From NCBI GenBank assembly GCA_021014945.1, contig MU266365.1, positions 62,001 to 126,000 on the forward strand: 64,000 nucleotides of DNA. The letters run 5' to 3'. Position numbers and translations under genes: made by a program. Positions 1 through 10,399 of the stretch are shown here, in pieces. The DNA is from Leucogyrophana mollusca (lineage: Eukaryota; Basidiomycota; Agaricomycetes; Boletales). Numbering within the stretch: the stretch's first letter is position 1; each line of letters starts with the position of its first letter. Under the pieces are notes generated by a model. That model saw nothing but the letters and a program-made list of their open reading frames with translations, did not search any database and was not told the DNA's origin.

Positions 1-414
1 ACACGAATGCTTCACACACGACGAAAAGCCGAGATCGAAATACTTTCGACCGCTGTTGCTGGACGCTACCCTCCGGGATCGCCTGCTCTGCTTCATTACT
101 TGCTCAGAAAGATTTCTTACTTTATAGATCGGTCTGTGTGATAAAAATCTTGTGGTCCATCCGCTGTCACCTGTTCTCTATTACTTGTAAAGGCTCTCTG
201 TGTACTACCACATCACAGACAGCATGTTAATTCATCCATCATCACCAACAAAACTACATTCAAAATGGCTGAGCATAATAAACATCAAGCCATAAGGTGA
301 GCGAACCAGAAACTATTAGTTACTAAGAAGTAAAAGTCCAAGGGAGCGTCTTTATCTACCTAAAACCAGCAGGTGGCAAATTATCTCGTTTCAGCGTCCT
401 GAATGTTCGTTTGT
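1..414. other. Left edge, no supported gene
   Basis: No convincing coding region lies here. The stretch is downstream of the minus-strand membrane protein gene that ends at 415 and probably carries its 3' UTR. A short plus-strand start followed by a donor-like site near 265-300 leads only to a peptide of about 35 residues antisense to the neighbouring gene, so it was not called. Confidence 0.4.
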
Positions 415-1680
415 CTATGACGAATATAACGGTGGGGGATCAACCGCTTCCTCGCGCGCCTCGATGCTAGATCTCTTGTGCTCAAGTTCCAATTGCTTCT
501 GGTGCGCAGCCAAATCCGCATGAAGTGCCGATGGATTTCTACCTATACCGTTGGAACCACTAGCAGACGCGAAGGAACCCCCGGCCACCACCGCAGATAC
601 ACTCGAAGAAGCTGCAGGCGATTGCGAAGTAACAGACGTCGACGAAGTGGTCGAAATTGCACGACTTGGGAACGGATCGTGGGGGTTTGGTAAGGGGGGT
701 ATATTGGCAACTTCGATGGCCTGCGGAAGGTCAGAGATCGGCGACAAAGCGCTATGCCGGCGCCAGGCGGATACGGGATGAGAGTCATGACGCGGGGTGT
801 CGAGCAGAGGTGCGGCGCTGGATATGGCTGAGCTTGGCGGTTCGTGAGTATCATCAGAACGGCGCGACTGAGACGTGTCTATAGAAGGCAGTGGGGGTAG
901 AACTTCGCGGGCGGTGATGGGTGCAGAAACGGGGGGACCGAATCGTTGGACTTCAACGGAGATGGGGGCCGCAGCATAATCTCCAAATCGCTCGCGGTTT
1001 TTCCGAGCCCTCCTTCTCCAGTAGCAGGCGGTGAACAGAATGAAAACTGCAGCGAGGACTACAAGCAGCAGTCGGTATAATTTCGGAGTATTGAAACTGA
1101 AAAGACCCACTGATTCCAAGGGCGATAGCAGCTCGAGCACCGGCGCTGAGGGAATGACTAGTACTAACGCTGCATGTGCCGTTTTCGCCATTACTATTGC
1201 CGCTACAATTCCCGTTATTGGTGTTGGTACTCCCACTGGCAGATTTACTGCTGGATGACGACTGGGAACTCATGTTGGAGTTGCTTGAACTAGAGCTCAT
1301 TGAGCTCGAACTCGACGTATAGCTGGAGCTGGAGGTTGTAGTGGTACTGGAGTGATCCTTGCTCGAGTCAGTACTGGACGTAGTCGTAGTAGTACTGCTG
1401 CTGTCGTGGTTTCCATTACTGCCGTTGCTCCCGTTACTCCCATTGCTCCCATTACTTGGGTTGCTAGGATTGCTAGGATTGCTCGGATTTGAGGGATTAT
1501 CGTCATCGTCGTCGCCATCGTCCCGAGCCACCATAACACTTTGCTCTCGTGAGCCACCTAGCAGTAACCACCTGACCGAAACGAAGCTCACCGAGGCTCT
1601 TTCACATGGACAGGACCTGCTACGACAGAGTAAGGCTGTAGGGCGAGGACAAACCCCAGAGCTGGGAGGAGCTCAGTCAT
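415..1680 (-). CDS. Single-pass membrane protein with Ser/Asn-rich ectodomain (Mid2/SKG6-like layout)
   Basis: I joined three exons (1680-1592, 1538-1111, 1058-415; introns of 53 and 52 nt) into a 386-residue protein. It opens with a signal peptide (MTELLPALGFVLALQ). An acidic run and a low-complexity region follow, made of repeated NPS then NGS triplets and long Ser/Thr stretches that are likely O-glycosylated. One membrane helix (around AIALGIILAAVFILFTAC) is followed by the basic stop-transfer YWRRRARKNRERF, and the tail of about 200 residues is Pro/Ser-rich and probably cytosolic. The second intron is needed to make the helix continuous: the two flanking frames each hold only half of it. 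This architecture is that of fungal cell-wall sensors and SKG6/AXL2-type proteins. The family assignment is inference; the membrane topology is visible. No enzyme motif is present. Confidence 0.72.
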
Positions 1681-2393
1681 GGTCTCGACGGGACAACCAC
1701 AGACACTCCGGTGTGTGTGAAGGGATGATCAATGAGCTGCTTCAATCGTGTTGGAAAAGGGAGGCAATATTTTGAGAGCATGATGAAGAAGAAGATGCAC
1801 ACAGCCCTGGCACCTATTCCGAGGAACGACATGCCGCAGACGGCTTAGTGCAAGATTGGAATAGTCACTTCCGTGTGGATGTCAAAAAAACGTCATATTG
1901 CCTCGGCACTACCGCTCAAACACCGCGAGGACACCTGATTCTGTCATTCAGATTTGAACATTGGGTTGGGAGGCTTCGTCCGCAGTCTTGAAAGATCGTT
2001 CAGTCTTCAGAGCAGTGCAGAATATCCTGCGGATGGGAGCCGCGAGCAATTTTAGAGCATCAGCTGCCAGTGCAGCAAGAGAACACGAATTCATGTCGGG
2101 AGTATTTGCACAAACTTGTAGGACACCAAATATGGAAGATTAGTGAGCAAGAGATAATGATCAGCCACAAGGGAACGACGCGATTAATGCACGTGATAGA
2201 CGCGACGCGTTGATGGCGCAGCGGAGTTTGAATATATTCCCCCGCTATAACGCGACGTTTGGCCACAACACAACTTGAACCAGTTCCATCTTGAAGACGA
2301 CCATCCATATCGGCCTCAAGAAAAGATTTAGTCTTCTTCCGTACCACAGACAAGGACTATACGAGGAGCCCCCATTGGTCGTTGGTCTCCGTC
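1681..2393. other. Intergenic region between divergent genes
   Basis: No supported gene. The stretch separates the minus-strand membrane protein (start 1680) from CDC6 (start 2394), so it should contain both promoters. Short open frames here lack domains and splice structure. Confidence 0.5.
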
Positions 2394-4514
2394 ATGCAAA
2401 CGCGATCGTCAGTACTCGGAAAACGCGCCCACCAGGCGGATGGCCCAGCGACAGCCGGCGTGAAGCTTTCAGAGCCAACAATTAGCTCTCAGCCGCCCCT
2501 CACGCCCGAACTGACGCCAAAACCAAAACGCGCTCGCGTCTCGACCGGTGTCGAGGGTGACTCTAATAAGGAAAATGTCCCACCTTTTCGTGGGGAAATT
2601 CTCAACGACTCGTCACCCACAAGTTTGCCTTCTCCCAGTTCATTGAGGCGGACAAGCACGGAACTTGGCAGTCCTTCTCGCGTTCGAGCCAGTAAGTTTT
2701 CGAACCGCTATCAGAAGATCCGAGCTCACGGAACGCTAACTATAGCTGTGCGGAGACACGCTTCTGTCTCAAATGTCTCCGATATCCCCAACACACCGGC
2801 ATCGTCGCTGTCCCACCTAGTTATTTCTACCCCTCCACCAACACCGCCCGTTTCCCTGCTACCTATTTACGTTCGAGCGAAAGGTGTCTTGCGATCCGTA
2901 TGCAGCGGTTCCTCATCCATCGCTGGGAGAGAAGATGAACGGAACACCATTAGCAGCTTTATTACACGTGATTGGGATTCGACGCCCGACTCTGCAGCAA
3001 CCTCCTTGTACATATCGGGCACTCCCGGAACCGGGAAAACTGCTCTGGTGAACTTAGTCTTACGTGCCATCGAAACCGATGAGGGGACGTCCAGGGTGAA
3101 GGTCATGTCAGTTAACTGTATGGCTCTCGCAAGTATCGACGCGCTGTGGGAACGACTTTCCGAAGAGTTCTGCGCCGGGAAATCCACCAAGGCGAGCGCC
3201 AAGTCCACCAAGCCGAAAGGCAAACAGGCCATTGAGAAAGCTCTTACTAGCTCAGGGAGACCTTGGTGAGTCCGTGTTTACAGGTATATGCATCGTGTCC
3301 GCTAAAGGTATGATGGCAGTATTCTTGTTCTGGATGAGCTCGACCATATAGCGACATCGATCCAGACTCTCGATGCGTTGTTTTCACTCTCGCGTAGTCA
3401 CCCTTCCGCCCTGCGTATAATCGGAATCGCCAATACTCATACCCTGACGTCTTCGTTGTTGCAAATTTCGGACGATAGCGTGGCTGGAGTTCAAACCCTG
3501 CATTTTGCTCCATATACATCTTCCCAGCTTCTTCAAGTCCTTCAGGCGCGACTTGCTCCGCTCCATGACGCCGACGCGAACCCAGAGGTCGCAGAGCAAA
3601 TCAAGAAGCTCCTTCCTTCTGCCACCCTGGCCCTCCTCTCGAAGAAAATCGCATCGCAGACAGGCGATGTTAGAGCCTTATTCGAGGTCCTGCGCGGAGC
3701 GATAGACGCTGCAGTGTCCGCTGCTCAGCCTTCGGATGCCGATGCAAATCCCCTCGCAACGCCGCCACCTGTAGTCACTCCAAACCACATTCTCTCCGCC
3801 TTAAAGGCATACCTGCCGTCGGCAAGTGGAACACGCCCATCAGCCTCGACGGCTACGCCAATGACATCTAACAGCGAGATTGTCACTAAGGTCCAGAACT
3901 TGGGACTTCACGCCCGACTCGTCCTCATGTCCACACTCCTGGCATCAAAACGACTAGAAGCCAACTTGGCGCTTTCTGGGTCTATAACTTCCTCGCCAAC
4001 AAAATCACCAGTGAAACGATCGTCATCGAGCGCTCTCGTCACGGGCAGAATTTCTGGCATCGATGCCGCTCAGCTTCATGCATACTATTCGACGATCCTC
4101 ACGCGGGGTGATAACGATATCTTCACCCCGGTATCACGAAGCGAGTTTGCGGACCTCGTGGGCATGCTGGAGACGGTTGGCTTACTGTCGGCACCCACCG
4201 CAGGAAGCCTCTCGGGTCCATCTACTCCTTCAAAATCGGGTCGTCGGGGTTTCGGGCGCTCTGCGTCGTTTGGTGGAGCCACAAAGGGCGCCGGGGCAAC
4301 CCAGGAGATCAAGCTGGTGGATAGCGTGCGCTTGGACGAGGTCCTGAGAGGTCTAGGCATTGTCGGCGCGCACAGTGATGCCAATCACGCTCGCGAGGAG
4401 GAAGTCAAGGCAATCTGGGCGAGGGAGACTGCCCGGTTAAACAGAGATTTGAAGACGAAGACAAGGCTAGGCGAGGTCATCGACAACCCGTTTGAAGAGG
4501 CATTCGAGGGCTGA
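2394..4514 (+). CDS. CDC6: Replication licensing AAA+ ATPase Cdc6
   Basis: Three exons (2394-2691, 2746-3265, 3308-4514) give 674 residues; the first intron is 54 nt and the second, shorter one (42 nt) is slightly less certain. The N-terminus is disordered, with S/T-P sites (LTPELTPKPKR) and a basic nuclear signal, as expected for a CDK-regulated licensing factor. The AAA+ core starts near RAKGVLRS and SIAGREDER, with Walker A GTPGTGKTA, Walker B ILVLDELDH completed across intron 2, and sensor 1 IIGIANTHT. The C-terminal part with a winged-helix position (residues about 500-670) ends in NPFEEAFEG. Cdc6 works with ORC and Cdt1 to load Mcm2-7 on origins in G1. Orc1 is the nearest alternative, but no BAH domain is present. 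The start is the first ATG in frame; an upstream in-frame TTG was ignored. Confidence 0.93.
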
Positions 4515-5001
4515 TACATAGCATGCAACATCAATCATCCCCCATGGTTCATATCCACTGTCCATTGTACTATCACGCTGTAGTTTCCATCCCGCATACG
4601 TTTCATTCTTGCATTTTACTTACATGACCACTTCCTTTACCTATCGTTATGCTTAAAACTGCATCAATTATGTAGCTCCGTATGCTTAGTGAAAAGGATC
4701 ACAATACATAGTCGCTGGAATAGATGATTCTCGGGCCAAATGAAGACCATACCAGTATAGCATATTTGTGAGATCTTGATGAACAGCGAAAATTTGCTTG
4801 CGTTCAGCAACCGAACACACTTGACACGAGCATTATCAGATTGGATGTGTGCTGGGATAGATGATCAATGGACAAATTGCGGGGCAATGATAGGTCTCAG
4901 GCTACGTCAGCGCGCCAGACCACAACGGAAAGGCATGAGCATGTGTTTGCATAGCTAGAGTTGGTCGACAGTACATAGAGCTTATGCGGGATACATCACA
5001 T
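4515..5001. other. Convergent intergenic region (CDC6 / eL37)
   Basis: This holds the 3' ends of CDC6 (+) and eL37 (-). No gene is supported. Confidence 0.5.
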
Positions 5002-5766
5002 TCAGGCCTCCGTGGTGGCCCGGACGCGCTTCTTTGCAACGGTGTTTTCTCTGCATGACTTGCATAAGAGGGGTGGCGACGGATAGGTGCGTGTTGCACT
5101 CACCTAAAACCGTTCTTGAACCGTCTGGATACGTCCTTGAGGTAGCGCATGCGGCCAGTGCCGGTGGTCTTTCTGCGCTTAGCCTTCTGCCCCCACTCGT
5201 ATGACCGCAGCTTCGCGGAAGGGTAGCCGCACTGCGCACATGCTGGTGTAAGGGAGGAGTGATTTAACGATTGAGGTTAAAGGGTAGGCACAGGGGAAGT
5301 CAGTCCGTCCGAATCAAGTCTCGCCGAATAAGAGGTACGCACTTTTGTGCTGCCTGTGGAAGGCACGGGTACCACAGCGCCGGCACAGCGTGTGGGATTT
5401 CGTGTGTCTCTTACTGTTTGTAAGGATCAGAGGGATGGAGTGAATCAGATACCGTCTCCTGCTGAAGAAACACAACACGCACCCAAACGAAGAGGTACCT
5501 AATCAAATGGAACCACGAAAGGCGAGCGAACGAGATGGTCAGTCCTGGAACACTGGTCGACTGAGCAACCAACCTTTTGTCTGCAAAGGAGGAGTACCGT
5601 CAGTATCTGTTCATCAAGCATGCGCTTTCACACAAAGTGATCTCCCAGTGTCATCCGATCGCAGCCAACCGCATCCAACCGCATCCATCCTCCAACCAAC
5701 GCAATCCGCCCCATTTCTGCTCACGCACGATTGGACAGCATCCCACAGGCAGCATAGACTTACCAT
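5002..5766 (-). CDS. RPL37: 60S ribosomal protein eL37
   Basis: Six coding exons (5766-5764, 5580-5574, 5498-5483, 5413-5343, 5242-5104, 5050-5002) join in phase to a 94-residue protein beginning [19 protein letters not shown]. The four zinc-binding cysteines appear as CRRCG and CAQCG, followed by the typical basic region [15 protein letters not shown] and the end RENTVAKK. eL37 is a zinc-binding rRNA contact protein near the exit tunnel of the large subunit. Unusually, exon 1 carries only the ATG, exon 2 is 7 nt and exon 3 is 16 nt; introns are 183, 75, 69, 100 and 53 nt. The protein cannot be read without these tiny exons, because the residues T-K-G-T-S-S-F-G are spread over three of them. 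Length agrees with fungal eL37 (about 88-95). Confidence 0.95.
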
Positions 5767-6684
5767 TTTGCCGTTACCTTGAGGATCGTGTGCCGGACGT
5801 GGTGTTGATGTGCGGTTTTCGTGCTAGACGGGTAGTATCCGCGGGAGACTGTTGATTTATTTTCCCACGTTCCCATTGGCTACAGCGGTTTCATCACACA
5901 GAGCTGGGCGGTATTTCTTTCTTCGAATCATCATGTGCACTGACGCATCGACTGGTAATCATCCAATTTATGAGCCTAAACATCGCTGTCGCGCCGTTAG
6001 CTGCGCTACGAGCGTGATCAGCTCGAGCTCAGGAAGACATTAACCACCAGTGGCGTTCAACTTCCATCCACCGATCATAACCCGAACTATCTGACGTGCT
6101 CCAATTTATAATCGCAACAACGTGATGGGCTGAAGGGTGACCTATGGAACATATCTATACACCACTAGGTAAGGACGCCGTGCAAGAGCGCCTATAAACT
6201 GAGCGAGGTGCGTTCCCACGTGCCTCCGTCAGACAGCGAAGCCTCAGCTTATCACGCAGCTCCGTCTGGTCTTATCATAATGCCAACTCGATATGCATGA
6301 TACATCCGGGTCGTAGCTCCTTACAGCTGCTGAGGCCAGGGCATGCGATTTATGATTGTGGATACTGTAACACACTTTCACACAACCGAACCACCTCGAT
6401 CTTTAACTGTTTTTTAATTGCTCGAGGTACTCTCCTACCCACAGCTACTGATGCGGTGACCCATAGCGTGGTCACGTTCCTTGCCATGCTTCTGTCCGTG
6501 TCATGAGACCACCATCGATGAGCTTCTCATTTCCAGAAGCTGGAGTCACGTTCAGATGGAGTGGTCTCATTATCTCCCAAGTATTGGGACATGGTTGGTT
6601 TATATCTATCTGCAAGCTGAAAGTCACAGGTCAGTTTTTCGGACGTCCCTTCTTATCCTTGAACATTTCTATTGGCTTCAATCG
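5767..6684. other. Divergent intergenic region (eL37 / dihydropyrimidinase)
   Basis: No coding region is supported. This is promoter space for the ribosomal protein gene (-) and the amidohydrolase gene (+). Several short frames occur but none has splice signals or family similarity. Confidence 0.5.
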
Positions 6685-8512
6685 ATGGATTTTGATCTCG
6701 TAATTCGAAATGGCACCGTCGTCACAGCGTCCGACATATGGGAGTCCTGCGATATTGGCATCAAGGTATGTATGCATATCTACCTGATCTCGATGGGTCG
6801 CCCCACGCAGTTCAGAGCATCCACTCACCTTGGTCGTCAACGTCCACCAGGATGGCACGATTATCGCCGTCGGTCCCAACTTGCCTGCAAAGGCTGGGGT
6901 CGACATTATCGATGCGGAAGGTGCATATGTGACTCCTGGTGGAGTGGATTGTCACGTACACTTGAGTCAGGTAATTACTCGCTCTTGAGGGTTGGTCCTT
7001 TTGTTGCTGAGTCGATGCATTAGGTATACGAAGCGGGGGTCGACGATTTGGAACGCTCGGTCGTTACCGACGGTGCCATCCCCGACCTGCCAAACTACGT
7101 CGCTGACACCTATGACACTGGAACGCGTAGCGCCGTCGCTGGTGGCACTACAACCGTCGTCACATTCGCGTCCCAGATGAAGAAGGACGAGAGCATCATT
7201 CCTGTCATTGAGGATTACCACAAGCTGGCAAAGGACCAATCCTACTGTGACTACGCATTTCACGTCATTATCACCAACCCCACAGAGAACATCGTGGAGA
7301 ACGAGTTCCCTAGGATGGTAGAAGAATATGGTATTACCAGCGTGAAGCTATACATGACCTACAAGCCAATGAGGCTCCGCGACTACCAGATACTGGATGT
7401 GATGTACTCAGCTCGCAAGCTTGGTATCACGACCATGGTCCATGCTGAGAACACCGACATCATTGACTGGATGACAAAGTCTCTCGAGAAGAAACTTATG
7501 ACACACCCTCATCATCACGGCACATCCCGACCACCCATCGTCGAGAGCGAGGCAACGGTGCGCGCCCTTAATCTTGTAAATCGCTTGGCTCGTCTCATTA
7601 GCCTCTTTGTAGAATCGCGTCATTAGCCTGGCCGAGCTGATGGATACACCCATCTTGCTTGTGCATATCTCGAGCGCACAAGCGACGAAACACATTCGTG
7701 ATGCTCAGACTCGACTTCTCCCTATCTATGGGGAAACATGTCCGCAATACATGTTCCTTCTTGCAGATAGCATGCGCAAGGGCGACTTTGAAGGTAGTTA
7801 GCACCCCCGGTTGCTCCCTTGTCATTTACTGACCTAGACACTCAGGAGCAAAATGCGTCTGCTCCCCGCCTATCAGGTAAGTCCCCCGGCATTGCGCTCA
7901 CGATGTGGTTTCTTGACCCGTTGGCCCAGGGAAGACAAAGCAGACCAAGATGCAATCTGGGCCGGGATCAAGAATGGTACTTTCACCATCTTGTCCTCCG
8001 ACCATGCACCGAACAAATTTGACCATCCTAATGGCAAGCAACGTGGTCTCCAGCACGGGAACCTGCCATACGGGAAGTTCCGCCACATCCCCAACGGACT
8101 TCCCGGAGTTGAGACCCGTGTACCTCTCCTATTCTCTGGTGGGGTCCTCACGGGACGTGTCTCACCACAAAAGTTCGTCGAAGTGACAGCCACTAACCCC
8201 GCCAAGCTGTACGGGCTCAAGAAGAAGGGCTCTATCGGGCCTGGTTTCGACGCCGATGTAGTCATCTGGTATCCCCAAGCAACATTCAAACCGTTCAACC
8301 TGACAAACGAGATGCTCCATCATGCCATTGACTACACGCCATTTGAGGGTGTCGAATTCAAAAACTGGCCCCGCTACACGATCATCCGCGGGAAAGTTGT
8401 CTTTAGTCATGGGCAGGTCGTCGGAAAGATGGGATACGGTCAATTTATTAGGAGGGGTAAAAGCTTGCTTCCAGGTCCTCGCGATGTCTGGCTCAGTGAG
8501 TGGCGACCGTAG
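6685..8512 (+). CDS. Dihydropyrimidinase / hydantoinase-family amidohydrolase
   Basis: Six exons (6685-6765, 6851-6970, 7024-7575, 7613-7793, 7846-7876, 7930-8512) give 515 residues, the usual length of the family. Metal-binding and catalytic features are in order: HVH after GGVDC (about residue 62), the lysine expected to be carbamylated in SVKLYMTYK (about 175), VHAEN, LVHISS, and the aspartate in SSDHAPNKFD. The C-terminal beta region with VVIWYP and VFSHGQVVG is complete. Such enzymes open the ring of dihydrouracil, dihydrothymine or hydantoins in reductive pyrimidine catabolism, and are cytosolic. The segment between HVHLSQ and the glycine-rich SAVAGGTTT is longer than I expect, which may reflect a real insertion or an imprecise exon 3 start. 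Exon 5 is only 31 nt. Allantoinase or collapsin-response relatives are less likely. Confidence 0.9.
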
Positions 8513-8759
8513 ACACAGTTCGCTATACATAGCACCTTGTTTACCGATCTGCTCGCCGATGAATGGGGAACACCAACTCGAATAAAATGAGCTCCTTGTT
8601 CGTGTAGCAGGCGTGGAAGGTTGATATATGTATTGGCGCGTTTGCGTGCAGGCTTTGGGGGTTGCCAAGAGCTGATAGCACCCGCAAAGCGGCGGCACGC
8701 AAACGAGACAATGAAACAAGATACCACATTTCCGACATACTGGCTTTCTGTCCCAGTGA

Positions 8760-10399
8760 TTAGTCCGTACAGAGCGCCCAGTCTCCTTCGCCGTTGAGCC
8801 TCGCATACTCCTGGCTCTCTACGAAGTCATCAAGTGCACAAAGCCCATTGCCCGTGTCCCCACAGAAGTACATCGACTGCACGGCATCATTCACCAGAAT
8901 CCGCACATATTCCCCCGTCTCGCCCTCCGCAGTACACGAGAGCTTCTCTGTGGTTAAACGTCCTGAGAACGGGACCATTTTGGATACCTGCCAAGTGCGT
9001 AACGTGTTCGGTTGAGTGGTATCGAGTGCGTGGGGCTGGGCGAAGAGTCCTAGTGCGCTGATTATAGATATCATTTCACTGTCGTGGGAGAAGTCGGCGT
9101 AGAATGTCAAGTTCATCGGAAATGTCGTCGGAGACGAATCGAGGGTATGGTTGGTCTGCGTCTCATCTTGAACGGGCTGGCCGGTTAGGCGTGCCAGCAG
9201 CTCGTTGACGTAGCCTACACCTTGGACAGGTCCGAGCTGTTGACCATAACTGACCCATTGTTCAGATGGTCAACAGTCGTCCAGAATTACAAAAAGAAAG
9301 ACCCTCTCACCCATTTCCGTAGTAATTGTCGAGATCTCCGTAATATTCGAAAGAAGCGAACTCATCCGAAGTGAACAGATCGCAGAACGGACTGGGCGCC
9401 TCATTTGCGACAGTTTCGAGTGGGCAGAGAGTCATGATGTTGACGACATCGCTGTTACTGAGCTTCGCACCAGGAGCAGCTGCGTTTATGCGGTCGGCGA
9501 TGGCAGGCGCGAATACGTCAGCCCAGTCTTCGGTCTCGTCGTCTGAGGTGCCAACGTTGGGGCACATATTGTCGTCCAGAGTGTCATTTGTCTTTTTCGT
9601 AGGACTTCAGATGAATGGAGTCGTACAGTTATAACACACTGACCGATTGGTCAATAATGACCGAGAGGACAGGGGCATACTGATTATTGCTCGCAAAAGC
9701 AAAGCCTGAAAGCCAGGGTAGTTATTTTAGACACCGAGGGAGGAAGTGACCCACCTGCAGTCCAGTTCAATGCAGAGTCAACCACCCGCTCCGAGTCCGA
9801 TGCGCGGACAAACGGCATCATGGTTTCACTGAGGAGACTGGCGTAGCGGGTGTAATGTAGCTGACCGGCGTCATAAGATCTGCCGTCGAGGACCACTAAG
9901 ACACAGCTCCAATTTTACAGTGGAATTACTTACTGAGCGGCTCCATAAGAAACAAGGTCGTCGGTCCCCAAGGAGTACGTAAAGTTCGTCAGAAATTCGT
10001 ACTCGGATCCATTGAAACTCTTCGCTCCCTGAAGCTGTTCCACACTATTCATTATCGACTTGCCATCGCTTTTCTTCGGATAATGAGCACCATCACGTTG
10101 CAGCTTCACAGTAGTCAAGATTCGAGTTCGGGGGATCTGGGAATGTGAGCAACTCACCAAGTTGACCTAGAAACAGTCAAGTCAATAGAAAGAACAGCAT
10201 AAGGACCGATAAACTCGACCTGAACCACACTACACCCGTCTGGAGGAGCTGTATACTCTGAGGCTGGATAGTAAGGGGAATACTCCGCCCACGACTGTTC
10301 GAGGCTCTGGTTGAGGCCTAGAGATGGGGTGATGTAGTTAATAGTGGCTGTAACAAAGCCGCAGCTTAGGCTGAGGACCAATCCGACGGTTAGCACCAT
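8760..10399 (-). pseudogene. Histidine acid phosphatase / phytase relic
   Basis: Seven exons in the order expected for basidiomycete phytases can be joined (10399-10220, 10166-10158, 10103-9934, 9879-9755, 9705-9644, 9591-9311, 9250-8760). There is a signal peptide (MVLTVGLVLSLSCGF), then a PDGC stretch and VNLLQ. The family box RHGxRxP reads RDGAHYP: the nucleophilic His is Asp and the following Arg is His. Later family features are intact, including FVRAS, NDTLDDNMCP, GPVQGVGY and the proton-donor region SHDSEM. Exon 7 does not continue the frame of exon 6: one extra base in an AAA run near 9240 shifts the frame and gives an early stop before the HD motif. No alternative acceptor that I tried rescues the frame. 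Both defects together indicate loss of phosphatase function. Exon 2 is only 9 nt. Confidence 0.8.

Noticed and set aside
265..500. Short two-exon plus-strand reading frame at the left edge
   Set aside because: Joining the donor after 298 to a later acceptor gives about 35 residues antisense to the membrane protein gene, without similarity to anything.
5581..5763. Possible intronic snoRNA in the 183-nt first intron of eL37
   Set aside because: TGATGA- and CTGA-like boxes occur, but they are only about ten bases apart and in the wrong arrangement for a C/D snoRNA; no H/ACA motif was seen.
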